A DNA stretch of 64,000 nucleotides from Smittia aterrima. Its lineage: Eukaryota > Arthropoda > Insecta > Diptera > Chironomidae. Position 1 is the stretch's first letter; every line of letters begins with the position of its first letter. Below the pieces are notes generated by a model, which made no database searches, was not told the DNA's origin, and was given only the letters and a program-made list of their open reading frames with translations. The stretch covers positions 3,658,854 to 3,722,853 of the forward strand of contig CP093830.1 of the NCBI GenBank assembly GCA_033063855.1, written 5' to 3'. This document shows, in pieces, positions 1 to 8,468 of the stretch. A program made the position numbers and the translations under genes.

Positions 1-1
1 C

Positions 2-1915
2 AAGAAAGCGGACATCAGCCATGAAGATTTAAGCGACATCAGTGATTTGGAAAGCAATTCGCCATCTCCAAACTTCACGGATTTGCGACAGAAGTTAGAA
101 AGCAAACGTTTAAATGGCTCGTCTAAGGATAACGATGAAGACGAATTGGATTTCGAGGATGATGAAGTTCGAGATGTTTCGGAGAACTCAAAGCGAATTC
201 CTCAGAAAGAAGAAAAGTCAGTGAAAGAAGATGGTGAAAACAAATCAGAACGTGGCTCGATTGAAAGTGGAGAAGAACTTGAAGATGGTGAAGTGACTGA
301 TGGGGATGATAAACGACCGGAAGAGTCTGAGCCAAAAGCTGTTTGTCGCTTTTTCACTCGTGGTCAATGCACATGGGGAATGTCATGTCGTTTTCTACAT
401 CCTGGAACTACCGACAAAGGAAATTACACAATGTTTGATATGGTTCGTCCAATTCCTGTACCGCAAGCCGTTCCAATAATGCCTGCCTTTGATTATCGAA
501 TTGAACGTCCAATGCATCATATGCCACAGTTTGCTGGTCCCTCAAGAGCCCCACCAGCTGGCGATTCTGAATCTGCATGGGAACGAGGACTACGAACAGC
601 TAAGGAGATGATGCGAAAGGCTAACAAACGAAAAGAACAAGACAGTGATTTTGATGAAAAGAAGATGAACTTGTCTGGCCCACCGGATGAAATTGAGAAA
701 GATCCTTTCTACGTTCGTGGATCGCCAGAGGTAAGAATATTAGCTTAACTCATTTGTTTCATTAATTCATAAAAACATTTTCATTTCAAGCCTGTTCCCA
801 TTGTCTCCGTCAAAGTAAGATTAAGCGAAAATTGTTGTGTGATATTTATTTAACAAAATGTTTCTTTTTAGACGACTCCGCCATTTGAAAGAATTCCCAG
901 AGAACGTCCACGATACGGTTACAGTCCGCCACCAAAGTATGCTCGAGGTGGTCCCGCTCCATTCGAAGAAGATCTTTATGGTCGAGCTCCGCGCTTCCGA
1001 GAATTGCCATCGCATCGAATGCCTCACTACGAAGATGATGATTTGAATAAGCGAAGAACAGTTCGATCAACACGTGAAGTAATTGTTGAGAAAGCAGATG
1101 AATGGAGCGATCCTTGGGCTAGAAAGACATCACGTCGTGAAAGTGCTGGACGTGAAAACAGACGAGGAAGAGAGAGAAGCTACAGCAGCAATTCAAGTTA
1201 CAGTTCTTCAAGCGCAACAAGTCGTTCACGCTCATCTTCAGAATCATCGGGCTCGCCAAGGCGAAAACGTTTCGAATCGCACAGAACTAAAGAAATTAGA
1301 AAACCAGTTCGACAAAAGAGTCGCAGTAATTCTTTAAAGCGTCGTCATTCTCCTCCAGGTTTGTTTTGTTTATCTTTTGACTTCGTAAAAAATTTCGTTC
1401 TAATTCTAAATATTTATTATTTACATACCAGCTCGTTCTCGTGTTATTGAGAAAAAAGCTATTTCTCCAGTTCCAAATCAGAAACGCAAGAAACCAATTT
1501 CACCTCCAACCGCAAGAACAGAACGGGGACGTGTTCACGGAAAGAAAAAGCGTGACAGCTCATCAGGATCGGGCTCGTCAAGTGGAAGCGAATCAGGATC
1601 TGAGTCCTACTCTTCAAGTACAAGTGACTCGAAAGGAAAGAAGAAACGTGAGAAGATCGTTGTTGAAAGAAAACCTTCATCTAAAGGTAAAACAATTTTT
1701 AAAAATAAAAAACAATTCGCTTGACAAACATTCATTAAACAGCTGATTTGAGTAAAAAACGAGCGACTCCACCAAAAGACGATAAGAAAGATAAAGCAAC
1801 ATCAGAGAAAGCAGCAGCTGCAGCAAAGATGAAGTCAACGCGACGTGAAGAGCTACTCAAACAATTAAAAGCAGTCGAGGATGCAATTGCTCGTAAAAAA
1901 TCTAAAATAAACTGA
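2..1915 (+). CDS. ZC3H18: ZC3H18-like CCCH zinc-finger protein, 5' partial
   Basis: Nuclear RNA-processing protein of the ZC3H18 family, which links the cap-binding complex to RNA export and decay. The reading frame is open from base 2, so the 5' end lies outside the window. Proposed exons are 2-730, 791-814, 872-1358, 1432-1686 and 1743-1915, all GT-AG with matching phases, giving about 555 visible residues. An acidic N-terminal stretch is followed by one CCCH finger of spacing C-x7-C-x5-C-x3-H (near bases 343-399). Next come a KDPFYVRGSPE segment, RS/SR-rich low complexity and a basic C-terminus. The C-terminal stretch REELLKQLKAVEDAIARKKS matches my recollection of the vertebrate ZC3H18 end and is the strongest family evidence. 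Stop TGA is at 1913-1915, with AATAAA at 2041. The 24-nt second exon is the least certain part of the model. Confidence 0.88.
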
Positions 1916-2040
1916 AAACTTATGAATCGAAGGCGAAAAGCTCCTTTGAAAACAAATTCATAATTAAGAAAAAACCTTATTTTTAAGTATCGTTACGCAA
2001 CTGTAAGCAAACTTAGCCGAAAAAAGAATTTTCGATTTAA

Positions 2041-2046
2041 AATAAA
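2041..2046 (+). terminator. poly(A) signal AATAAA of the ZC3H18-like gene
   Basis: A canonical AATAAA lies 126 nt after the stop codon and is followed by T/G-containing sequence. It is the first plausible signal downstream. Confidence 0.6.
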
Positions 2047-2176
2047 ACATTGAATTTAGTTTCAAAACAAATCAAAGTCTTCTACTCATAAAGTTCAAAG
2101 CTTAGAGTGACTAGGTCAACAAACGATTTGATCCACTCGAAGCTCGTATCTTCCAGGAAGTTTGCAAACAAGAATC

Positions 2177-2193
2177 GATAACAAACTATAAAA
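2177..2193 (+). promoter_or_regulatory. Core promoter (GATA motif and TATA box) of the small peptide gene
   Basis: TATAAAA at 2187-2193 lies about 57 nt before the proposed ATG at 2250. A GATAA motif sits just upstream at 2177-2181. This spacing suits a short 5' UTR of about 25-30 nt. GATA plus TATA is common in fat-body or gut genes, but tissue is inference. Confidence 0.55.
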
Positions 2194-2249
2194 CTTCTTG
2201 AATTTTAATTGACAGAGTCAGAAGTAATTTCAAGCTTCAAGTCTCCAAG

Positions 2250-2628
2250 ATGAAAATAATTTTTCTGATTTTAGTTTTTGTCGCTTCGCAGGTAAAATTT
2301 AAATTTTTCTTCAAAAGCTTTTCATAATATTTCTTCTTAGTTAGCAGCTCAATCTTCAGAGGAAACCAATTCTCCATTCGACCTTGAAATCAGCGATGAA
2401 GAAGAAAATCAGTCACCAGAAACTTTTCTTATCCTGTTTAGAAAAAATGCTGAACCTTCGATTATTGTATTAGATGATCCAGTTCAAAGGAAGTTACTGG
2501 AGCAAGCAGTTTTATTCTCCCCTCAACAGTGGTCCTCCAGATCACTAACTTCGAGCTTTGTTATGAAATGCTTGAAAGCATTGGGAAAATTCGTTGCAAG
2601 AGCAATTTGTTCTCAATTTGTGAATTAA
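2250..2628 (+). CDS. Small secreted peptide precursor, 109 aa, two exons
   Basis: I do not recognise the family. Exons are 2250-2291 and 2341-2628 around a 49-nt GT-AG intron, phase 0. The first 18 residues form a signal peptide (MKIIFLILVFVASQLAAQ), probably cleaved near residue 18. The next 40 residues are acidic (Glu/Asp/Ser/Asn). The last 25 or so become basic and amphipathic, with cysteines at 91 and 104, the only two in the mature chain, which could pair. An acidic pro-region followed by a cationic amphipathic tail is a layout seen in insect antimicrobial peptide precursors. There is no clear dibasic cleavage site before the tail, so that role is speculative. The start is supported by the TATA box at 2187 and the signal peptide. 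The gene converges on the zinc-finger gene downstream. Confidence 0.7.
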
Positions 2629-2636
2629 TAATTTCC

Positions 2637-2642
2637 TTTATT
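2637..2642 (-). terminator. poly(A) signal of the ZAD zinc-finger gene
   Basis: TTTATT on the plus strand reads AATAAA on the minus strand, 139 nt beyond the stop codon of the zinc-finger gene. It lies only 9 nt past the stop of the opposing peptide gene. Confidence 0.5.
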
Positions 2643-2714
2643 GAGTGCAATACATCAAAAACATTGCCTTAATGTAGTTTCATTTCTTATGACAAATGTT
2701 AAGAAATTCTATGA

Positions 2715-2720
2715 AATAAA
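2715..2720 (+). terminator. poly(A) signal of the small peptide gene
   Basis: AATAAA lies 87 nt after the stop at 2628. Together with the opposing signal at 2637-2642 it implies overlapping 3' UTRs. Confidence 0.55.
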
Positions 2721-2780
2721 ATGAGTTTGCTCGATCTAACTAAGCTGAGTAAGCTAACAACTAAAAAATTTTTAATTTCC

Positions 2781-5097
2781 TTAAATTTGGCTGGTTGATG
2801 CTCCATCGTTGACGACGACCATTTGCTTCATGTGCTTGGAAGTGAGGTGATATCTCATTGAAGTATAGACATTAAATGTTTTGTTACAGTTTCTGCATTT
2901 CCAAGCGTTTTGATTGCCAATAATTTCACGTGATTTGTTCATTTGATCGCTTAACCAGTCTCTTTCGTCAACTGTAAGGTCTGACTTTTTGAGATGATAG
3001 TTGCTGCTTCCAGGACTTTTTGCCGGCAATACTTTTGGATTTGTTTGGAATTTCTTGTTAACAATAGTGAACGTGTTAGTTGATTGAGTTCGTTTACGGT
3101 CTTTCAAGTGACGCTTAATAATGTGAAGTTTTATTCCACGAAGTGAATCGCCTTGGAAGCTTTTACAAATCGCGCAAATCCAACGTGTGGTAATTATTCC
3201 ATTTTCAGTTTTCATTTTCTTTTCCGATTTTTGAATCGTTCGATCGATCCATTTATTTTTGGAACTTTTTATCGGTGGAATCGGACCGGAAGATTTATTG
3301 AAACTGCTGTCGAAGATGTCATCTTCGTTCGAGTCTTCTTGTTCTTCTTCTAAGTCAGTGAAGTCATCATATTTATCGTCGTCAATAGGTCGGACCTTTG
3401 GTAAGCAGTGAGCTTTAGCGATGTGAACTTTAATTCCGTGAAGAGACTTTGCTTTGGTTCGAAGACAGATCGAGCAGACCCAAGTCTCGCATCCAGCTCT
3501 TGATTTTTGAGCCATACTCTGAATCCAATTTGCGTCCCATTCGTGTTTCTGTTCAGGGTCTTCAGGATTATCGTTTTCGGCAGTTGAACTATTGGGCTCC
3601 TCCATAATCGATTGACGATTGCAGTGCATTCTCATAATGTGAATTTTCATTCCTTTTTCAGTGTTTGTTGAAAAGTTTAGGCAAACGCCGCATTTCCATT
3701 TGAACTCTTCTGTTCGTGAAGCTTGCAACAAACCTTCAACGGTGTTTGGATTACGATCGAACTGGTCCGTGCGTTCTCCAGATTCTTCATTTTTGTTTTT
3801 GCAATGAGTTTTTGCGATGTGAATTTTCATTCCAACGACCGATGTTCCTCTGTATTTGTTGCAAATACAACAAGTCCAAACACCAAAAGCGCCTGTTGTT
3901 TGTGACTCTTCGATTTTCTCTTTAATCCATTGTAGATCGTAGTCATGCTTTTCAGGTTCAGCATTATTAATTTCCTTGGTTCCATTAGTTGATGTGTTTG
4001 GAGTCTCAGCAGCTTTTGAGTCTCGATCGGATCGGGAGTGATAATTATTACTTTCGCAATGAGATCGAATGATGTGGATTTTAACTCCACGAGGCTTGTT
4101 GCTTATGAAAACATTGCAAACTCCGCACAGCCATCTCTCGTTATCAGATTTCTTTACCATACTCTCAATCCAAAGATGATCTAAGTCATGATGTTTCGGA
4201 GTGGCTCTGTCTTTTAATTCTTGAACCGGAGTTTCTGTCGATCGTTTGGTATCCTTTCCGTAGAATATTTTCTTCTCATCTTGGTGATACTTAGCAATAT
4301 GAACTTTCATTCCTGTGTAAGTCGAACACTGGACCTTCTCACAAATGCAACATGTGTAGATAGTTGTTGTCTCTGATCCAACTGTTACTAACTTCTTGCT
4401 TTTCGACATCATACTTCTCATCCAGCTGTCGCATTTCTGACGCGGGCCTCTCTTTTTGCTGCTTGTATCAGGAAAACCTTCATCGCCAAAAATATCTTCT
4501 AACACACAAAATTGGCTTTCGTTTTCTGTAACGGTGCGTTGTGAGAACATTTCTTCTTTAATATCGAGCTGATCAAGAAATCCGACGGAATCCTCTGAAT
4601 CATCATCAGAGATCTCCACTTCGACCATATCGTCGTCGATGCTGTTAGGAACATTTGCGATTTCATATTCGCGCCATCCATTATACTCCATAAAGACTTT
4701 TTCAGATATAGGAACGATAGCCAAACACTGGCTGAACTGCATGACGCTTAAATTTCGGTTTCCTACGCTATTCACAAAAATATTCACTTTTCTGACGATA
4801 TCGGAAGGCTCGCGAATCCCAGACATTGCTGTAGCTGCTTTTATCTTGAACTGATAAGATGAGATGACATTGATCTTGCATTCTTCACAAATGAGTCCCT
4901 CGGTGATCTAAAAGCGGAAATTATTTATTTATTTAGAACTGTAAAGTGTAAATAAAAACGAGAATTACCGGAATTGAAAGAACTTCACAAGAAATCACCG
5001 ATAAATCAGCCTCAAATTGTGGAACCTTCGTCTTTAAGTTAATTAGCCGTTTTCTGTCTTCCTTCTTGTTACAAAATGAGCAGCTTGTCACCTCCAT
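2781..5097 (-). CDS. ZAD-type C2H2 zinc-finger protein with seven modular fingers, 751 aa
   Basis: Probable nuclear DNA-binding protein of the insect ZAD-ZNF class. Exons on the minus strand are 5097-4969 and 4907-2781 around a 61-nt intron, phase 0. Residues 1-72 form a ZAD-like domain with C6-x2-C9 and C50-x2-C53, the pattern by which ZADs bind zinc and dimerise. An acidic stretch spans about 130-195. Seven C2H2 fingers follow between about residues 229 and 735. Six share a core G-[MVI]-K-[IVL]-H-I and long spacing (C-x2-C-x13-H-x4-H); the last is more canonical. There are no TGEKP linkers. Instead most fingers are preceded by a nine-residue W-[IML]-x3-[MI]-x-[KE]-S box, so the protein is built of repeated Trp-box plus finger modules. 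ORF prediction alone would start at residue 71 and lose the ZAD. No specific orthologue is recognised. Confidence 0.85.
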
Positions 5098-5267
5098 TGC
5101 TGTTTTAAATCAAAAATAATTAAAAGCTTGGAAAAATGTTTATTTCTCACTGAATGAGAAATTTCAAACTCAAAAGTGTCGTTAAAAATATCAGACTTTA
5201 ATTTATTCAGGTCACAACTTCCTTTCTAATGATAAGACTGAAGTGTTTTTGTTAGAAATATATAAAC

Positions 5268-5273
5268 TTTATT
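5268..5273 (-). terminator. poly(A) signal of HMG-CoA lyase
   Basis: Plus-strand TTTATT reads AATAAA on the minus strand, 42 nt past the HMG-CoA lyase stop codon. Confidence 0.5.
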
Positions 5274-5314
5274 AATAACAAAAATAAATTCGTCGATTTG
5301 AAATAAACTTTCTA

Positions 5315-6350
5315 TTACTTTCGAGCTGCTCTGTTCACTTTCGATTCTGATGGTCGATCCAACTCCATGCAAATGAATCTTCCAGCGTCAATGAGAAGAT
5401 CTAGGTTGACTCCTGTTTCAACGCCACATCCATGAAGCATGTAAATAACGTCCTCAGTTGCTGCATTGCCGGAAGCTCCTTTCGCGTATGGACATCCACC
5501 TAATCCAGAAACTGAAGCATCGACGACTGAAATTCCAAAATCAAGTGACGTCAGAATGTTAGGAAGAGCTTGTCCGTAAGTGTCATGGCAATGAACTGCG
5601 AATTTATCAACTGAAGCCACTTTCAATACTTCGGTCAGCATTTCTCTGAATGTTCCGGGAGTTCCAACTCCAATCGTGTCACCAAGTGAAATCTCATAGC
5701 AACCCATCGATAAAAGCTTCTCGCTGACTCTTGCGACTTCTGATGGCTTGATTCTTCCTTCATATGGACAGCCAATTACTGTTGAGACATATCCACGGAC
5801 TTTAATGTTATTACTTTTGGCAGCATCTAACACAGACTTGAATCGATCAATGCTCTCAGCGATTGAACAGTTGACGTTCTTCTTTGTGAATGACTCCGAT
5901 GCAGCTCCGAAAACAGCTGTGAAAATAAAATTGAAGACAACTGGATAAATATTTATTTACTCTCTCACCAATTTCTTTAGCTCCAGCTTCAAGAGCTGCT
6001 TCAAATCCTTTCAAGTTAGGTGTGAGCACTGGATAAGAAATTTCGCTATGTTTCTCAATTCCTTTCAGGACTTCTTTGTTGTCGCCCATTTGTGGAACCC
6101 ATTTCGCTGACACAAAACTCGTAGCTTCAATCGTCTTAAAAGTTAATCTTGTTTATAAATTCATTCGGTGATTTAATCAAATTCAATTCACCTTGAGCCC
6201 GGTTTTTGATAATCTATTGATTAATTCGATTTTAACGGCCGTTGGCACAATCTTTGGTTCATTTTGAAGACCGTCACGTGGTCCAACTTCAACGATTCGA
6301 ACAGAACTTACATTTCTACTAATTGCACGGGAAATATTTCTGGAGAACAT
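5315..6350 (-). CDS. Hmgcl: Hydroxymethylglutaryl-CoA lyase, mitochondrial, 308 aa
   Basis: Cleaves HMG-CoA to acetyl-CoA and acetoacetate, the last step of leucine catabolism and ketogenesis, in the mitochondrial matrix. Minus-strand exons are 6350-6192, 6134-5969 and 5916-5315, with compatible phases 0 and 1. The TIM-barrel enzyme is complete. The GPRDGLQ motif (R25, D26) begins the active site, AVHCHDTYGQ carries metal-ligand histidines H217 and H219, and GLGGCPYAKGA carries the catalytic C250. The first 17 residues are Arg/Ser-rich without acidic residues, as in a short mitochondrial presequence, which supports the start at 6350. Length is close to mature family members. The C-terminus ends in RAARK, so the Cys-Lys-Leu peroxisomal signal of vertebrate HMGCL is absent. 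An out-of-frame upstream ATG at 6442 opens a 29-codon uORF if that sequence is transcribed. Confidence 0.95.
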
Positions 6351-6626
6351 ATTTAATAAATTGATAAAAGAAATAAATTACAATCACACGATGGATCGTT
6401 CACGAGTGCGTGAGAAGATGGCGTTGAAATAATTTTCTTCATTTTTGAAAATTAAATTTTGGTTAATAAATTTTCCTGATCATTTCATCAAAAACAAGGG
6501 CAGATCCTTTTGTAGTTTAGTTGATGAATCATCATCGAAAAATTCCTCGTTCTCGCTGAATAAACAGATCTAAAGGAAATTTGCCTGTTACAAGAAGTAA
6601 CAAAGTAACAGAATCTATTCCAACTT

Positions 6627-6743
6627 GGATTTTCCCAGAAGAAATAAATTCAAAAATTATTATTTGATATTAGGAAAACCCTAATTTTCTATCATCAAGA
6701 TCATTATAAATGTTTTATCAGCTCTGATGCATTTTGTATAAAA
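6627..6743 (+). promoter_or_regulatory. Promoter of glycine-zipper peptide gene 1: kappaB-like sites, GATA motif, TATA box
   Basis: Two sites resemble the insect NF-kappaB consensus: GGATTTTCCC at 6627-6636 (reverse GGGAAAATCC) and AGGAAAACCC at 6672-6681 (reverse GGGTTTTCCT). A TTATCA (GATA) motif ends at 6720, and TATAAAA lies at 6737-6743, 63 nt before the ATG. Clustered kappaB and GATA sites close to a TATA box are typical of fly and mosquito antimicrobial peptide promoters. Actual Toll or Imd control is inferred. Confidence 0.55.
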
Positions 6744-6805
6744 GCAAAGCTGCATTCTCATTTTATCATTCATTCAGTTGATATCAGTCAGTTCGAAGCT
6801 AAAAA

Positions 6806-7174
6806 ATGTTTTATAAAACCTTGTTTCTCGTTCATTGTGTATGCATCATCATGGCCCAAAGCAAAAAAATTGAAAAAGGCGAGTGGAGAAAATGGGAGGA
6901 AACATACGTAGAAAATAGAAAATTTCATGGAAGAAAAGCGTGTGAGGAACAAATAAGGAATGGAGCTGCAATTGGATTTAAAGAATTCGGTGGAGTTGCT
7001 GCTGCGCCATTTGCTGGCCTTGGTGTTGGGGCTGCTCTTGGAACATCAGTACTTCCAGGTCCCGGAACAATTATAGGAGGTGCCGTTGGAGGCATTCTTG
7101 GAGCGCTCGGGATTGGTGCAGGAGTAGGAGCTGCAGCTGGGGCAATTCACGGAGCAGCGGTAGGAGATTGTTAA
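6806..7174 (+). CDS. Secreted glycine-zipper peptide 1, 122 aa prepropeptide
   Basis: Family not recognised. The single-exon ORF starts at the first ATG after the TATA box. A hydrophobic signal peptide spans about residues 1-18. Residues 19-44 are a charged pro-segment ending HGRK, a basic stretch where processing may occur. The remainder begins ACEEQIRNG and carries a 70-residue core (53-122). That core is rich in Gly, Ala, Ile and Val, contains many G-x3-G repeats and ends GDC. Only Cys46 and Cys122 lie in the likely mature chain, so a disulphide could close it into a large loop. A proline-containing kink (LPGPGT) splits the core into two hydrophobic halves, suggesting a helical hairpin. 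Such cores resemble pore-forming or bacteriocin-like glycine zippers. Membrane activity is inference. The promoter has two kappaB-like sites, and the paralogue lies 286 nt downstream. Confidence 0.8.
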   Translation: MFYKTLFLVHCVCIIMAQSKKIEKGEWRKWEETYVENRKFHGRKACEEQIRNGAAIGFKEFGGVAAAPFAGLGVGAALGTSVLPGPGTIIGGAVGGILGALGIGAGVGAAAGAIHGAAVGDC

Positions 7175-7259
7175 TTTAGGATATTCTAGAATCAATTTAT
7201 AAAATATTTAACATTAAAATTACGATTGTAATTTCGAGATAGAGATTAGAAAAAAACTT

Positions 7260-7386
7260 GGGAAATCCTGTTTTTGAAAAGTAATCTACTTTAAAATCAA
7301 ACAATCTAGGAATATTTTTTTTTTCCTGTGGGGTTTGGGCTTTCCTTGAAAAATGCTTTGTCAACTGAGATGCATTTTGTATAAAA
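7260..7386 (+). promoter_or_regulatory. Promoter of glycine-zipper peptide gene 2: kappaB-like sites and TATA box
   Basis: GGGAAATCCT at 7260-7269 and GGGCTTTCCT at 7337-7346 resemble kappaB sites. TATAAAA at 7380-7386 is 74 nt before the ATG. The 18 bases at 7369-7386 are identical to 6726-6743 of gene 1, so the core promoter was duplicated with the gene. Confidence 0.55.
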
Positions 7387-7459
7387 ACGAGGGAAAGTGC
7401 ATTGAGAATTATCAGATTATAAATCAAGTTAATTGAAGAAACACTTCACAGTAAAGAAA

Positions 7460-8009
7460 ATGTTATTCAAAGTATTGTTCTTCGTTTATTGTGGATGCAT
7501 CGCCATGACACAAAGCTCAGTTATTAATCGAGGAGTTGAGAGTGATCATCTTCTCTCAGATGTTAAAAGTGGAAACGAAGTGACACAAAGTGACACAATT
7601 CTTTATCTAGTTACTGAGAGTAAGTAATGTAAAAAGCTTTAAAATTTCAAATAAATATTTTTATCTTCTCTCAGATACTGAAGCCAATCTACTAGACCTG
7701 GAACCAACAACAGAAAATGGTGATGAGTCGAGTAAAGAACTCGAAAGTCAAGAAAGATTTGTTAGAGGATCAGCATGTGATGCACAAGTGAGGAATGGAG
7801 CTACAATTGGATTTAAAGAATTCGGTGGAGTAGCTGCGGCGCCTTTTGCCGGAATGGGTGTTGGTGCTGCTCTTGGCACTTCAATCTTTCCTGGTCCCGG
7901 AACAATTGTTGGAGGAGCGATCGGAGGAATCCTTGCAGCTCTCGGATTAGGAGCAGGAGTTGGAGCTGCTGCTGGGGCGATTCACGGTGCAATTAAGGGA
8001 GATTGTTAA
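7460..8009 (+). CDS. Secreted glycine-zipper peptide 2, 164 aa prepropeptide, two exons
   Basis: Paralogue of the gene just upstream. Exons are 7460-7619 and 7675-8009 around a 55-nt GT-AG intron, phase 1. The signal peptide spans about residues 1-18. A longer acidic pro-segment (about 19-84), unlike that of gene 1, ends RFVR at 81-84, a minimal furin R-x-x-R site. The mature peptide would start GSACDAQVRNG. Its 70-residue core (95-164) matches the gene 1 core at 60 positions without gaps; most changes are conservative and G-x3-G spacing is kept. It again ends GDC, giving two cysteines (88 and 164). The ORF without the intron stops just after the splice donor, so the two-exon model is required. 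An AATAAA follows near 8053. Antimicrobial or other membrane activity is inferred from composition and promoter sites only. Confidence 0.82.
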
Positions 8010-8468
8010 TCAATTTCAACAAATTTTAAAGAAAAAATTAATTTGAGTAGAGAATAAACTTCTTTTGACAAAAAAAAAATGTTTAACTGTCAGCAAATAT
8101 TTTTACCCATTTGATACGCAAACCTTTGTACCCACTGCGACGCTTTCGAAAAGAATTTTCAAGTTTTTCTATCTTGCAAATCCCAAAATTCAGTCTTCGC
8201 TCAAAATTGCGTTGAAAACATCGCGGGACGAAGAAGGAAAATTCGTCGTGAATCATTAAAGTTTCTGTGAATGTTTTTTGTTTTTGCAACGAGTCGGAAC
8301 GACCCGAGCGGTGTTTCAAAATAAAAAGAGTCGCGAAATTAGCATTTGCGAGTAAAGGAAATGTTTCGCGGAGACTTCGAGTGAAGAGTTTTTTTTTGCA
8401 CAAAACAAAAAAAAGTTTCATCGGAAGTGTCGCGGAGTGGAAATAGAAAAAGAAAATTATGAGAAAAA
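8010..8468 (+). other. 3' end of peptide gene 2 and presumed 5' UTR/promoter of the IQSEC gene
   Basis: An AATAAA near 8053 ends the peptide gene. The stretch 8280-8440 is richer in CG dinucleotides than its surroundings and runs into the first IQSEC coding exon, so a promoter here is likely. No TATA box is seen. A short ATG-started uORF (8459-8482) overlaps the coding start. Confidence 0.4.

Larger units (their letters stand above)
6726..8009 (+). repeat. Tandem gene duplication of promoter plus glycine-zipper peptide
   Basis: Two copies in direct orientation, 6726-7174 and 7369-8009. They share an identical 18-bp TATA element and a core that is 60/70 identical at protein level. Copy 2 has an intron and a different pro-segment. 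The conserved ends with divergent middles suggest leader exchange or relaxed selection on the pro-region. Confidence 0.8.
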
